47,762 nt of DNA from Fragilariopsis cylindrus CCMP1102 (GCA_900095095.1 FMBT01000135.1:1-47762), one strand, 5' to 3'. Numbered from the stretch's first letter, positions 33,948 to 45,370 are shown. The notes: a model not told the origin generated them from the letters alone. Made by a program: numbers and translations.

Positions 33948-34421
33948 GAGAGATATTGAAAGAAAATACCTTTTCCGAAAAGTAGCCGTTTGTCGAAAAA
34001 TTTCAATTTAAGCCGAGATCATACACTGTTGTAATAACGATAACTTGTGTTCTCTACCTTTCGCTCGCGATAAAAAGTAATCCAGTCCCGTTTCAATTGT
34101 ATCCCTGATTATGATTGGGGGGAAAGAAAAATCTAAATATATTTACTCAATTTTTAATTTTTGCGCCAAAAACATAGCAAAAACGCGATTTCGATCTCAT
34201 AAAACATCTTTATACACCATGCAATAACACGCCAACATACATACCAACATCTTCAAACTTCAAACATAATCCTACCTCTGATGGTACCGACTATCCATAT
34301 TCTCGACGAACGAAAAAGGAACGAGGTGAAAGAGAGAAGATAGCAGGTAAAACAATACAGTAGATTTTTGTTTTCTAGTATCTTCACTACTAGTCTAACC
34401 ACCGTATCGGCATCCATCATC
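33948..34421. other. Divergent intergenic region
   Basis: Lies between the sugar transferase (-) and the PWWP-like gene (+) and holds both upstream regions. No gene or clear element. Confidence 0.5.
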
Positions 34422-35480
34422 ATGATTCGAAATCAACAACCAGTAGTTCGACAACGACAACGTCGACGTCGACGTCCTCCTCCTCGTATACAATCAACAC
34501 AAGAATTTTCGGTGACACGTAAATGTTTCGTTCAGATTCCAGTACAACAGGTAAAAATTCTGATGCAAAAACAACGTGTAGTTGGAGCTGGAGTTGGAGT
34601 TGAAGGATCAGGAGGTGATGATCGAAACAGAAACAACAGTAGTAATGATGACAACAATGACGACGTCCTAACAGAGAAAATAATAATAATAATAATAATA
34701 ATAATGATGTCGTTTATTGGCCAGGTATTTTAGTGAAAGATTTGGGGAACTTTTCTAATTTGATACGACAAAAAATGGAAACACTAAGACAATTAAAAGG
34801 AGACAACAACAACGACAACAACAACAATAAAGAAAAAGAAGACGAAAAATATGGCATCGAATTGGAAAAAGAAATTTTTCATGCTGCAACTTCTTCGTCT
34901 CGTTCCGGAATTTTCTTATTCGGAAAAATTCAATTCAATACTGCAAGTACTACTATACTACTATATATAATATAATATAACAGTAAAAACAAGACCACAA
35001 CCACCACCAACAACACCAACGACCCATTTCTTATGTGGTCCCATATGGAGTGTATCCTATCGACTTTTGTTGTTCTGGTTCTAATGGTACTGGTACTGGT
35101 ACTGGTGCTGATATAAGTAAAATATGGGATAAAGTTGATATCGTTGATGGTATGTAGAAGCATTAAAAGAAAGTCTTGAATTTTGGAAACTTTATAGTAT
35201 TCGTAGCAGTGTTGGAAATGATGACAAATTACTATACAATGAGGTTATGGAAAATAGTAATTATGAAGAAGATGATATATCGATCGATGTAGTAGCAGTA
35301 GTGAAAGTAGTAGTAGTAGTAGTGCGATGATAATGATTATGATGATTATGATGGTGCTGGTTGTGGCGACGATGATGATGCTGATGATATGATGATGATG
35401 TCTCTCCTAGTCGAAGTAATTTAGACGAGACGTCGTCGACGACGTGGGTAGAAACACAACGAAAACAGGACGAAAAGTAA
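34422..35480 (+). CDS. PWWP-like protein, frame-disrupted
   Basis: Tentative. It starts MIRNQQPVVRQRQRRRRRPP at 34422, a basic nuclear-looking N-terminus. After an Asn-coding (AAT)n run, where the frame moves by minus one near 34690, it reads DVVYWPGILVKDLGNFSNLI, resembling the YWPA start of PWWP domains. SGIFLFGKIQF follows, a counterpart of the FFG strand. A short AT-rich stretch at 34944-34981 could be an intron. Then come SYVVPYGVYPIDFCC, ADISKIWDKVDIVDG and, after another minus-one change near 35152, YVEALKESLEFWKLYSIRSS. An acidic Asp/Ser tail with a change near 35395 ends TWVETQRKQDEK. PWWP domains bind methylated histones or DNA; its place next to CXC and MORC genes fits a chromatin role. 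Confidence 0.4.
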
Positions 35481-35668
35481 TGATATCATGAAACTAAGTT
35501 CCAATATGCCGTCGTCCTCAACCACTATGGTAGTAGAAACTCCACAAAAACAGATCATAAATAACAGTTCAGTTGAGAAGTCTCATCACTAATGGAACAA
35601 AACTTGTGTGGGGAGCAAAACAACGAGATACACAATACTGCTACTACAACTGCTACGGGAAAAAGAAC

Positions 35669-38600
35669 ATGGAGAAAAAATATGATTCAGAGTCGGATGA
35701 TACTCAAAATGAGCAAGGTGGAAAGAAAGTCATTCCAATATTTCTTGATGATGATGCTGCGACGACAAAACAGAAACAGATCGAAACAGATACTATGAAA
35801 ATGATCGAGGAGAAGGAGGAGGAGGAGAGAAGACGCGTGGAAACGAAAAGAAACGAGGCTGAGAAGGATGCTACTGGAAAACAAATTGAAGCAATCAAGA
35901 CGAAAACTACGGCGCTGATGATGAAGAGAAAAGAAAACAGATTGAAGCGGAACAAGAGCTACAGGCCGAAGCGGCCGCTGCTACGACGACGGCACACGCG
36001 AAAGTGAATACCGACCAGCAGCATCAAGCAAGAGAAGCTAGGCCTGCTGCCGAAGAGAAATTAATAGCTGATGGTGTATTGAAATTAACAGCGGTAACGG
36101 GTTTAATAGTAAAACAAGCGAAACAACTTATTGACGCCGTTGATGCGGAAGCGAAAGCGAAAACGAATGCCGACGAAGAAGAGACAACCCAAGGAATGAA
36201 TGCAACAGTGGGGATGGCTTCAGAACCGAAGAAGAAAAATACCACCAATGCCGAGGCTCAGGAAAAAAAAGGACGAATTTTGGCCAGAGAAATCCTACAA
36301 AATCCTGATATTGAGGCTAATGCTGAATCCAAAAAGAACCTCAATTTGGAGACGACCAACAATGATACTTTATCCTTCAGAGTTTTTCCGGCCCCCGCCG
36401 ACTCTCGACCATGCATAAATTCCATTAATACGTTAGAAGAAAAAACGAAGCCACAAGCAGTTTCACCTTTTGGTCGGAAGATGAAGATCAATAATAATGA
36501 GTCCCAAGAACATTTACTTTGCAAGACTCGTTCCCGTGGAGGGATTGGAAAGATCTTAAAAATTAATTTTCCAGACAAAAAATTAGGATTACTGATTGTA
36601 GATAAATTGAAGACGAAATCTGGTATGAATTTTAATGATATGCCTTACGGTACAGATAATGGTGGTGCAGCAATAGTATCGGGTTTTACGGGGTGGGACG
36701 AATTATCCTGTCATAACAAATCGTACTCAAAGGTTAATATTGGTGATGAATTATTATCAATTGGTGATACTAATGTACGAAAGGAATCTTTGAGTAAGAT
36801 TGTAGGTTTGATCTCTACTAGTTCAAGACCTTTACAGATCAGATTTTTAAGGAGAAAAAATACAACCAACAATTCAGACGCGAAGAAAAAGAAAACTACC
36901 GATTCTACTACGGAAAATCATGATGCAAAAATTATTGTTAAGTTCAAGACGTCCAATCAGGAAAGAAGTACCGCAGTACCAACATCATTGTCAAATAAAG
37001 TAAATGACGGTACCACGGAGAATCCTATAAAAGCACTGCGAAGTCTAAGGTCCGATCAGGAGAGAGCACTGCAGTACCAACATCATTGTCAAATAAATCA
37101 AATGACGGTACCACGGAGAATCCTAATACAAAGGCTACTGCGAAGTCTAAGATGTCTGATCAGGAGAGAGGCGGTCCAGAAAAGAACCAATCGATCACCG
37201 TAGTACCAACATCATCGCCAAAGGAATCACATGACGATACCATGGAAATTGCTAATACAAAAGCTACTGCGAAGTCCAAGACGCTCGATCAGGTGAGGGG
37301 CGGTGCAGAAAAGAACCAATCGAGCACTGCAGTGCCAACATCATCGCCAAAGGAATCACACGACGATACTACGAAAAACCCTAGTACAGAGGTTGCTGGG
37401 AAGCAACCGAAATTACAACCGAAATTAGCAGAAGCTATGGCACGATTGGATATGGGCGTCTCTGAGAATGCAATGGTAGGCAAGAATATGGAAAAGAGCG
37501 CTGCGAAGAAACCAAGAGCGAAGAAGAAAATCATTAATCCGTTTTTGGATCCTCTGCTGTTCAACAATAGATCAATCGCTCTCACCAAACAGCCTTGTAA
37601 ATGTGGTTCTTCCAGGCAAGCAAAAATATCACTCTCTCTCCCTCTACATTTTCTCATTTCGTCTTATCTCGTCTCGTTTCTCTCACCGCCAACATTTTTT
37701 CTGTTCTACCACATTTATATCATATACAGGTGCCTTAAGTTATACTGCGAATGCTTCCACACTGGTGCCTTTTGTGACCCTTCCCTATGTAATTGCAAGG
37801 ATTGCCACAATACTTCAGCGCACAATCAGTTAGAAGAACCAAGAGGACCTCGAGTTGTGGCCACGCTGAAACTATTGAACAAAAATCCAGAAGCTTTTAG
37901 CGGAGGCGGTAGAAAGGTCAACACGAAGGGCTGTCGCTGCCAAAAGAGTCGGTACGTCATTGAATTTTTTCAGTGTATTGCAGCCTTATTTTTTTGCAGT
38001 CTTCATTCATTAAGATAATTACTTTGCCTCACTATCCATATCTTATACTTATACAGGTGCCTCAAAAAGTTTTGTGAATGCGTCGCATCGGGAAAGCGTT
38101 GTACAGAAAGTTGTCTATGCAAGGACTGTCAGAACACTCCCCAAAAGGCAGACGATCGCCAGGAAAGCCCGGAAGAGAAGCAAGGATCACTTTTACTGAA
38201 CGGCGATCAGAAGAGGGAAGGTGCAGGAAAGAACCAATCGAGCACCATAGTACCGACATTATCGCCAAATGAAGTAAAAGACGAAGATAATGTAGAACCG
38301 GATTGCATGGTGAATACTAAGATACAATGCAACGAAGAGACTGGATATTGGTACGTGGAACGTCGAAATGAATATAGGAGTCAGAACCGATGCCATCTAC
38401 ATAAAAAAGGAAAATGTTTGAATTGTGATTGCTGCTGGAAATGTGATCCTCCGCCGTTCTGCTCAAAATATCTGCACATTGGAAAGACGGAGTTCTGTTC
38501 AAAAGATTTACATATTGGAAAGAAGGATGCCAGAAATATCCAGAGGAAACGTTTTCGTTCATCTTCGTCGTTGGTCGGTAGTGGTGGCGCATTGTACAAG

Positions 38601-39433
38601 AAGAGCAAGGGTTCTAACGACAAGGTACAGGGATCGGTGAGTGAGCGCCTTTCAAAAACTGCTGCTCCCGACAAGACGAAATTGGAGCCCAAAAGTAAGA
38701 GAAACGTGACTCGTATTGTGTATAAATTTTAGCTTTACTGACAACCACCTAAACCTCAATTTCCTTTCCATTGTTTCTGCATGTCTGTGTTATGCTGTCA
38801 TTCATCTGTTTCTCTCTGCCTCTCATCAAAGCCGACTGCAATGATGGGGAGGACTGGTTGTATAGAATATGCCGATATCAAGTCATTAAGAAGATCCCAA
38901 CATTCGCTGAAGTTAAAGAAACGTTGGAAGAAGGAGGCCATAGCTTTCGTGACGGTTTGTTCACTGTTCCATTAGATCGAGGGAAAGTAGAAGTATTTTC
39001 ATCTGAAAATGCCTATCGAGAATATCTCTGTCGCAACGGCGTTACCTTGAAAGGCGTGAGCGATCGAGATGCTTCTCGTGAACGAAAGTACATGATATTG
39101 GCGGCATGGGTGTGCTATCAACGTGTAGAAAAACTGTTAGGTGACTCTGTCGTCCCTATCTATTATACTGGGGTAGACATACATTCAGATTGGAAACAAA
39201 CATTGGCAAAACTTGGCTTTCATCGGTCATCGACAGGCAGATGGACTGTTCCTGGAAATAAAGGAAAGATAGAAGACTTTGGTTTAACACATCTATTGGC
39301 TCAGGAAGGTATTCCCGAATACTTAGTGCAAGAATGCAATATGACTAGGGATGATCATATTCTATTGGAGTTACATTCTAGTTGCCCTTTCAGGAGATTG
39401 ATACATTATCCTTTCTTTCAAAAAATTAATTAA
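35669..39433 (+). CDS. PDZ-like plus tesmin/TSO1 CXC (CRC) domain protein, four exons
   Basis: Exons 35669-37615, 37730-37951, 38057-38694 and 38832-39433. The start MEKKYDSESDD was chosen because it avoids one frame change. Order: a charged coiled-coil region; a PDZ-like domain (GKILKINFPDKKLGLLIVDK ... AAIVSGFTGWDE ... VNIGDELLSIGDTNVRKESL ... PLQIRFLRRK); 43-aa tandem repeats; then the CRC region. CXC1 is PCKCGSSR-CLKLYCECFHTGAFC, the linker is NKNPEAF, and CXC2 is GCRCQKSR-CLKKFCECVASGKRC. The last exon holds two related repeats (VIKKIPTFAEVKETLEEGGH; TGVDIHSDWKQTLAKLGFH) and ends FFQKIN. CRC proteins such as tesmin, TSO1 and LIN54 bind CHR-type DNA through their Tyr-bearing Cys loops; only CXC1 keeps Tyr (LYCEC), CXC2 has Phe. 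Frame changes near 35935 and 37030 are minus one. Confidence 0.83.
36967..37405 (+). repeat. Tandem 129-bp coding repeats in the CXC gene
   Basis: Units start at about 36967, 37065, 37194 and 37323. Units 2 and 3 are 129 bp (43 codons); unit 1 is about 98 bp and lacks the GG-x-EKNQ part; unit 4 is partial. A lone relative (GKNQSSTIVPTLSPNEV) occurs later at about 38226-38270, after the CXC domains. The peptide core is ST-x-VPTS-SPKESHDDT. Confidence 0.88.
37616..37729 (+). other. GC-AG intron inside CXC repeat 1
   Basis: 114-nt phase-2 intron. The donor is AG|GCAAGC with no GT that would restore the reading frame, the acceptor is ATATACAG|G, and the interior is CT-rich. Joining gives the Arg codon AG-G and an intact SSR-CLKLYCEC. 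Confidence 0.85.
37952..38056 (+). other. GT-AG intron inside CXC repeat 2
   Basis: 105-nt phase-2 intron (CG|GTACGT ... TATACAG|G) placed at the same Arg codon, relative to the domain, as the intron in repeat 1. Confidence 0.9.
38695..38831 (+). other. Third intron of the CXC gene
   Basis: 137-nt phase-1 intron, donor A|GTAAGA, acceptor ATCAAAG|CC after a long pyrimidine tract. It joins LEPK to TDCNDGEDWLYR. Reading through without splicing would stop at 38732 and leave the last 200 codons as a false secreted protein. Confidence 0.72.
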
Positions 39434-39594
39434 GCCGGCAGGAATACATAGTGAAACAATCTCAGTAGATGCAACGGTATCGTGTCACAACTTTAAACAT
39501 ACATAACGCACATGGATTATTTGTCTACATGTACATTTTCTTTGCTATGCAAACTTACGGAACAAAAATAAGATATGATAATGAAAAGTAAAAT

Positions 39595-42500
39595 TTAAAA
39601 TTGTGCTGCAACTAAAGAACAAAAGATGAACGATCCGGATTCGCAGCCGTCGTCGGCATCGGCGGCGTTGTTGCGCCTTCGAGTTCCATTACTTAATTTT
39701 GCAACGATATGAGGATTATCAATGTTACCTGTTGAGTTCCTTGCTTCGAGTTGTACGATTCGTTCCCTCAACTCGTCTACTTTCTCTGCATGTTCCGTTC
39801 TGATTCTTTGCAGTTCAGCCTTGTGTTTCTCTCCTGTTTGGTTCGATTCGTTTGTAAGTTGAAATAGTTTCCTTCTCTCCACATTCCCCGACTGCTCTCT
39901 TTCCTCCAAAAGCATCTGCAAATCATCGGACGTAGCCTTACTAGCGTTCAATTCTGTTTGCGTTTCATTCAACTCCATTTGAACTTCATGGAGTTTCTTC
40001 TTCAAACCGTCATCGCTACCGTTGTCACTGCCTTTTCCTTGTGAAGATTTACCTTTGCCATCACTTGTTTTAATCTTTTCTTCCGTGGTCCGGGTATGTC
40101 GTGTATCTCGTCAAAGCGTTGGGGTTTTCCGCTCGATCGGACTGGTCTGCCATCCAATCGTTCTCGGCCCGGTGTCCCTTCGGGAGGAGGCATACCTGTC
40201 ATCAAGTCATTGCCTCCGAATCATACCCATCCATTACAGAAAGAGAAGTCGCTAGATTCCGCTTTTCTTTAGCGGAAGTAGTGGAACTTTTCGGTAGTTT
40301 TTTTGGTTTTGGACGAGCCGGTGCACCAAATTTAATCAATGTATCGGGACCTGGCAGCCATTCTGTATCAACTGAATTATAGGAACGAATCGAACCTTGT
40401 ACGTTCTCTTTTCTAAAACCTACGTTTTGGACAGTGCTAAATGTACCGTCCTTTAGCGTGGGTAGAATGGAACCATCTTCCCGTCCGAGCTCTTTGACGC
40501 GACCGACCTTTGACTTGATGGCTTCTCCCAATGCTCCTTTCGTTTTGTATTTATTGTAAAAGTGCGTCCAATACGTGCTCGCAAGGGCACCCAACCAAGC
40601 GTATAAATTTCTCTCGTGGATGTTCCGTGATCTTCTAGACCAAACGCTAAAGATTCCTTCGTGGGCGTTAATGGGAGATTTCCTTCGTAGTCGTCGACGA
40701 TAATCGTCAATCCCTGACAATAATGCGTACCAGAGTTGTTCAGACGCAATACTCCTCTCGCGTCGTCATGTTTGAGAAACAGACGACCACTACACGACTG
40801 TATATTAGCAACGAACAAGCCTGTCCGCCTATGAACGTATTCTCAGACGCTTGCCTTTGACCCCTTAAGGGATTGGCACGAGTCGGATCAAAGCCGATCG
40901 TAACTTGGATATCATAGGTGTCATCTTCGCTTTCGGGATGGATCCAATCCGGGGCGCTTCGAAAATCATTCTTTCGATCAATAACCAACGGGATCTTGTG
41001 TAATTCGACCAGCTTATAACAGAAACGTCGGCGCGAAAGAAATCGATTCAAAAAAATTAGATAAACATTAACATAAAAACAACAACAACCGCGAGGGATT
41101 ATTACATGTTGTGTATTTGTATATCAATCAGAGAGCCATTAGAACGAGATTAAATGGATGATAGAAGAAGCAAAAGAACAATAAATCTTACGTGAGATGC
41201 ATCATATTCTGGTCACAAAACTACTTTAATTCAAAATTGAAATCACGGTCGTAGGATACGATACTCAATATACATTCATAATACGTATAACGTACCTGCC
41301 GTTCCCAATATTGGAATCTTAACGCTTCACTATTGACCTTAATTTTAAAATAGGGTGCCGGTGGTATGTGTAAATAAGTTTTTGGTAATTCCTCTGCTAA
41401 GTCTCTTAACAAATCATCTAATGCATTCTTCGCCTTGATCGCAACATCATCAGATGGATCATTATTATTTTTGTTTTCATTGGATTTCTTTATTTGATGT
41501 TTCCCAAATCGATGTAATATCATAAGGAATTGGTACGGATGGGGTGGTGGTTTTAGTTGTTGTTGTTGTTGCTGATTCTTCTTACCCTTCTTAGATTTAC
41601 TATATTTGGAGGATATCATAATTTCAACATGTTTCGCTAAACGTCGAATTCCATGCATTCTTTGGTTTTTTTTTACAGCAACGCCGAATTGCTTCATAGC
41701 TTTCCCCATATGCGGATATTTTGCAGTAACGGTTGCAATTTCATTCATCAATACCGAAAAACAATCGTCACCTGAAAAGTCTACGCCATTCTTGTTATCC
41801 CCTTTCTTCTTTTGTTGTTCGTCGTCAACCCGGAATTCAACCTCGATCGTCCAATTAGGAATCACAATAGCTTCATTCGTTTGTAATTCTTTTGACAATA
41901 CCCCGATGCTCACCACACATTTACGAATCGACGGATCCTTTTTATCGGTAGCATTATTACCATTAGTTCTAATGTTATTATCACCACTATCATCATTCTC
42001 AATCTTCTCCAACAATGGTTCTTGATCGATTCGTGTCGTAACGACAATAGACAAGTCTGACATAGCTGCAGCGGCTTGTTTCACACCAACACCATTTTCA
42101 CCAATAGCAGAATCAGTTTTACTGGAATTGTACACATCGAGGATGCTTTTTAATTCTTTCACGGGACGGACACAATCATTGTGTAAACATAATGTGTTAT
42201 CATCGTCTAATATGTAATCATAATCATCGATGTCATTATTGTCACTGTTACTTACTACTACCATTCCCCGCCAATTCATGGACAATCACCGGCGGAGAAT
42301 CGTCATCGATACTATCATCACTACAAGCTTCCCCGCCGCTGCCGCTGACGCCATAGCTAATCTATGTCGTTCTGTTGTGATTTCGATATTTCCGGTATGC
42401 TTTTTCCATTTCTCTTCACGTGTAAGAGGTACTTTTTTGTTCGATTTGTTTTTGTCTTCATCTTTGCTTTTCTTGTTATCATCATCGGCATCGGCATCGG

Positions 42501-42881
42501 CATCCCCATCAGCATCAGCATCAGCATCAGCATCGTCGTCATCTTCTTCATCTTCTTCGTCGTCCGAATCCCAAAGAGCTGCATCTACAGCATTATCGAC
42601 TAAATCTAAACACGCCTTGACTTTATTAGTAAAATTTCTTTCCCACGCCGACCACATCCCTAATCCATTTACTTTTGAGGTATGGTGCTGAATCATATCA
42701 TTATAATTCGTAGGAGGATTTACACTATCTCTATTATTCGTTGCAGCGACGATTGAGTTGGAAGGAGCTGCATCTGGTACCATGGCTTCTGTTGCTACTG
42801 CAGCAGCAGCTGCTGCTCTGCTGCTGCTACGGCGGAGTTGTTGTCTCCGTTATTAGGAGCAGGAGCATGATCAGGAGGCAT
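39595..42881 (-). CDS. MORC-like GHKL ATPase, frame-disrupted
   Basis: Start at 42881 (MPPDHAPAPNNGDNN). SAWERNFTNKVKACLDLVDN then AVDAAL is the GHKL N-box, with Asp where MORC proteins usually have the catalytic Glu. An acidic insert follows, then NDCVRPVKELKSILDVYNSS, and the glycine box SAIGENGVGVKQAAAAMSDL. Exon 1 ends FQYWERQ at a GTACGT donor; the intron is 41013-41295. Exon 2 has LVELHKIPLVIDRKNDFRSA, GLFVANIQSCSGRLFLKHDD, GLTIIVDDYEGNLPLTPTKE and LYAWLGALASTYWTHFYNKY, the S5-like half, then a basic linker and a coiled coil (KLHEVQMELNETQTELNASK) to the stop at 39595. Minus-one changes lie near 42815, 40800, 40640, 40205 and 40075; the region 42240-42340 is unresolved. MORC ATPases compact chromatin and silence transposons. 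Confidence 0.8.
41013..41295 (-). other. Intron of MORC-like gene
   Basis: 283-nt phase-0 intron, GTACGT donor and TTATAAG acceptor. It joins YWERQ to LVELHKIPL. Confidence 0.8.
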
Positions 42882-44437
42882 GATGGAAGGAGTTTTTTGT
42901 TTTTTTGTTTGTTTGTTTGTTTACTGCTGTTGGATCTTACTGAATTCTCCGCGGATTGCAATGGGGTAAGACTAACGTTGGCTACTCTACTGTAATAGAG
43001 TCAATTGTATTTTGAGGATCTCCTTTTCGATCGACGGTCGATACGGTAATTCACATGTCTTTTTTGCTTTTAGGCGGGAAGAGCATTCTTTTGCAATAAA
43101 ATGCTGAGACAGCTAAAAAACAAAGGTAGGATTTTGGGGGAATCAATAAAGGGTTGTAAATAGTTTATTAGGGGGTATAGATTTTATTTGTAGAGACCCC
43201 CACCACCACATCATACCTATTACAATTCGATTAGGCCAACAATTTGTACTTTAATATATTATGTATTGTTGCTTTTCTATAAGTAGGTACATCATATACC
43301 ACAAGAGCCCATTAGTCTATGCCTTCTTGTCCTTGGAACATCTACCAGTAGCACTGCTAGAGTCAATCAAATTACAGATAGTAACAATTGACAATTGACC
43401 AGATCCCCAGCACCAATCCCTAGCATCATGCACAACCATCTGTGCAACATCATCACCACGTAATGAGAAGATGAAAAAATGCTCTATCTATCTGAAACTA
43501 CAGGGACTGCAATAAGGGCAAAGAAGATGCACATGTGATGGTAATCTAAACAAAGAAGACACTTCTTTGCTTTGACCTGTGCATGCTAGAGTAATGGTAA
43601 AAATGTGTGTCTGGCTGATCAAAACTCTGGTTAGATATCAGCAGCAGAAGATCAATATACTAGCTTGAAGGATGCAATGGTAAACACATTGAGTTTGGTA
43701 CTAGTAGTCAAAATCACCCTTCTAGTAGCAGCACCACCGCTGAGGTGAGACTTTGATATTTCTGTAGTCGATTTGTTTGATTTCATTGTTTGAAGTATTG
43801 AATGGTCCTTTTTTGGGGAGCCATATAGCATCTCCATGACCCAGAAGTTTGGCCCCAGTAACAGGATTATTATACAATAAAATGGAACATGGATCATAAG
43901 GAACAGTACACTTTTTCCTCTTTTTTTACATTTTTCTCCTCTTCTTTTCAATGATATGGGTTCATACAAGGGGTACGGATTTTTAGTTGTGTTGGGAGGT
44001 AGGGGCGTACACCAGCAGGCTCTGAATGCTGATGATCTATTTAATCCTAGATAAAAATTATCCATTTATACATTTATTTGTCTGGATTTCCAATCACAAA
44101 TGCTGATTCACTATTACTTTTGAGAGATCATATTAAAAATTATACTTCTATAGACACATACTTCATGTAAATTAAAACGCGCTATCTATATACATTGATA
44201 ATTGGACCCTTCTCACCCTCTGTTGTATAACCGGCTGGTACACCAACAAAGTATGGCTGTCATTTGGCTTTGGTTTTAATTAGCTCTTGCTCATTTATTT
44301 TTATTCATCCTAAACCTACCATAATCTTACAAGCAGTATTATATATATATATATATATATCTAGAAAAACGTAATTAATATTTCTTTTCTGTTCGAAAAT
44401 GTAATGCGATGATGCAAATTTTCTTTTCTACTTTTTC
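42882..44437. other. Intergenic with a compositionally distinct block
   Basis: The first 200 bp are the MORC upstream region, with GTTT repeats. From about 43200 to 44100 the sequence has few trinucleotide runs and a higher share of mixed codons than its surroundings. A 137-codon minus-strand frame (43652-44065) and a stretch near 43323-43470 reading RGDDVAQMVVHDARDWCWG in another minus-strand frame look coding-like but match nothing I know. (AT)n lies at 44339-44361. Confidence 0.4.
44339..44361. repeat. (AT)n microsatellite
   Basis: About eleven AT dinucleotides, 80 bp beyond the stop of the zinc-finger gene. Confidence 0.9.
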
Positions 44438-44991
44438 TCAATAACCGATCATATTGTGTTGATTATGTTTCTGGTCATTGTGCTGTAACAATTGGCTCAA
44501 CTGACGAAAGGACTTGGAACATGGAGGACATTGATAAGGGAAGTCTGGAATGCTGTTATTATTATAATCATTCCCATTCGTAAGCATTTGCTGACCGCCG
44601 GCGACAAAGCGCCTCAACGATGTTTGGGCTGTCGCAAACCTATGAATCTGTTGTCGGGCGTTGCCTTGTCCGCGACAACCTGTACAAAATCCACTTTCGA
44701 CGTGTTGAACGGCGTTTGCTCCGGAACGAAATCGAACGTCACCACAGACGGGGCAAGCAATATTTCGGGGCCGATGAACTTGTTGATGCATGTTCAATTC
44801 ATTCTGGCTATTAAATGTACGAGAACATTCTCCGCATTGAAACGTCGCTGCACAGTAGTAACCAGCGTATGCGCCACCACCGCCGTCAATACAATCTCTA
44901 CACCTGCTTCTCCGTCACCTTTTCTCCATTGGTTGCTGCTGAATTGGCTACAGCTTTTCCAATCAGCACATTCCGAACAGGTTCTTCCCAT
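44438..44991 (-). CDS. C2H2-type zinc-finger protein
   Basis: A three-finger protein read from the ATG at 44991 (MGRTCSECADWKSCSQFSSN). A minus-one change near 44917 leads into CRDCIDGGGGAYAGYY. Finger 1 is FQCGECSRTFNSQNELNMHQ ending V-H (C-x2-C-x12-H-x3-H). Finger 2 is the variant CPVCGDVRFRSGANAVQHVE ending GFC (C-x2-C-x13-H-x5-C). Finger 3, close to the C-terminus, is CPPCSKSFRQLSQLLQHNDQ ending K-H (C-x2-C-x12-H-x4-H). A Gln/Arg-rich linker with about 45 residues separates fingers 2 and 3. It is probably a nucleic-acid binding regulator. The true N-terminus may lie further up, since Cys pairs before finger 1 hint at more metal sites. Confidence 0.75.
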
Positions 44992-45370
44992 TATTGCCTT
45001 TGCTGCTATTGCTGTTACTATCTTATTGTATTCTCCGGCTATTGAATCTGAATTTTACTGTCTAAAGATTGGAGGTGCTTCGTTACACTACCTACAGTCA
45101 GGAAGCGATAAATATTCTTCTGCAGTATTCTTTGTTTATATGATAAAAAGTATCTTGGAGCGGAGGAAGTACGGGAAACTACATATCAGGATTTTTTTAA
45201 TGCATCTTCCTCCAGGTTTGCTGCTGTTTTTGTGTGTTTGTTGTTAATGCGTTTTGGATGAACCTGATGGACCAATCAAAAACGATAAAAATAAATTAAA
45301 AATACTGTACTCTACTACAGTACTACTAATTTCTAGGCAGTACTTTTAGAGCTAACTCAGTCTTGCAAAT

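Noticed and set aside
38771..39433. Separate small secreted protein with signal peptide MLSFICFSLPLIKA
   Set aside because: The signal-like part lies in a pyrimidine-rich tract ending in AAAG, and a perfect GTAAGA donor upstream at 38695 splices in phase, so it is the last exon of the CXC gene.
42283..42288. TGA in the MORC frame as a selenocysteine or readthrough codon
   Set aside because: A neighbouring frame also carries protein-like sequence here and the gene has several other frame changes, so base loss is more likely than recoding.
44492..45247. 251-codon plus-strand open frame
   Set aside because: It is antisense to the C2H2 zinc-finger gene, whose Cys/His spacing is exact; the plus-strand product has no domain.
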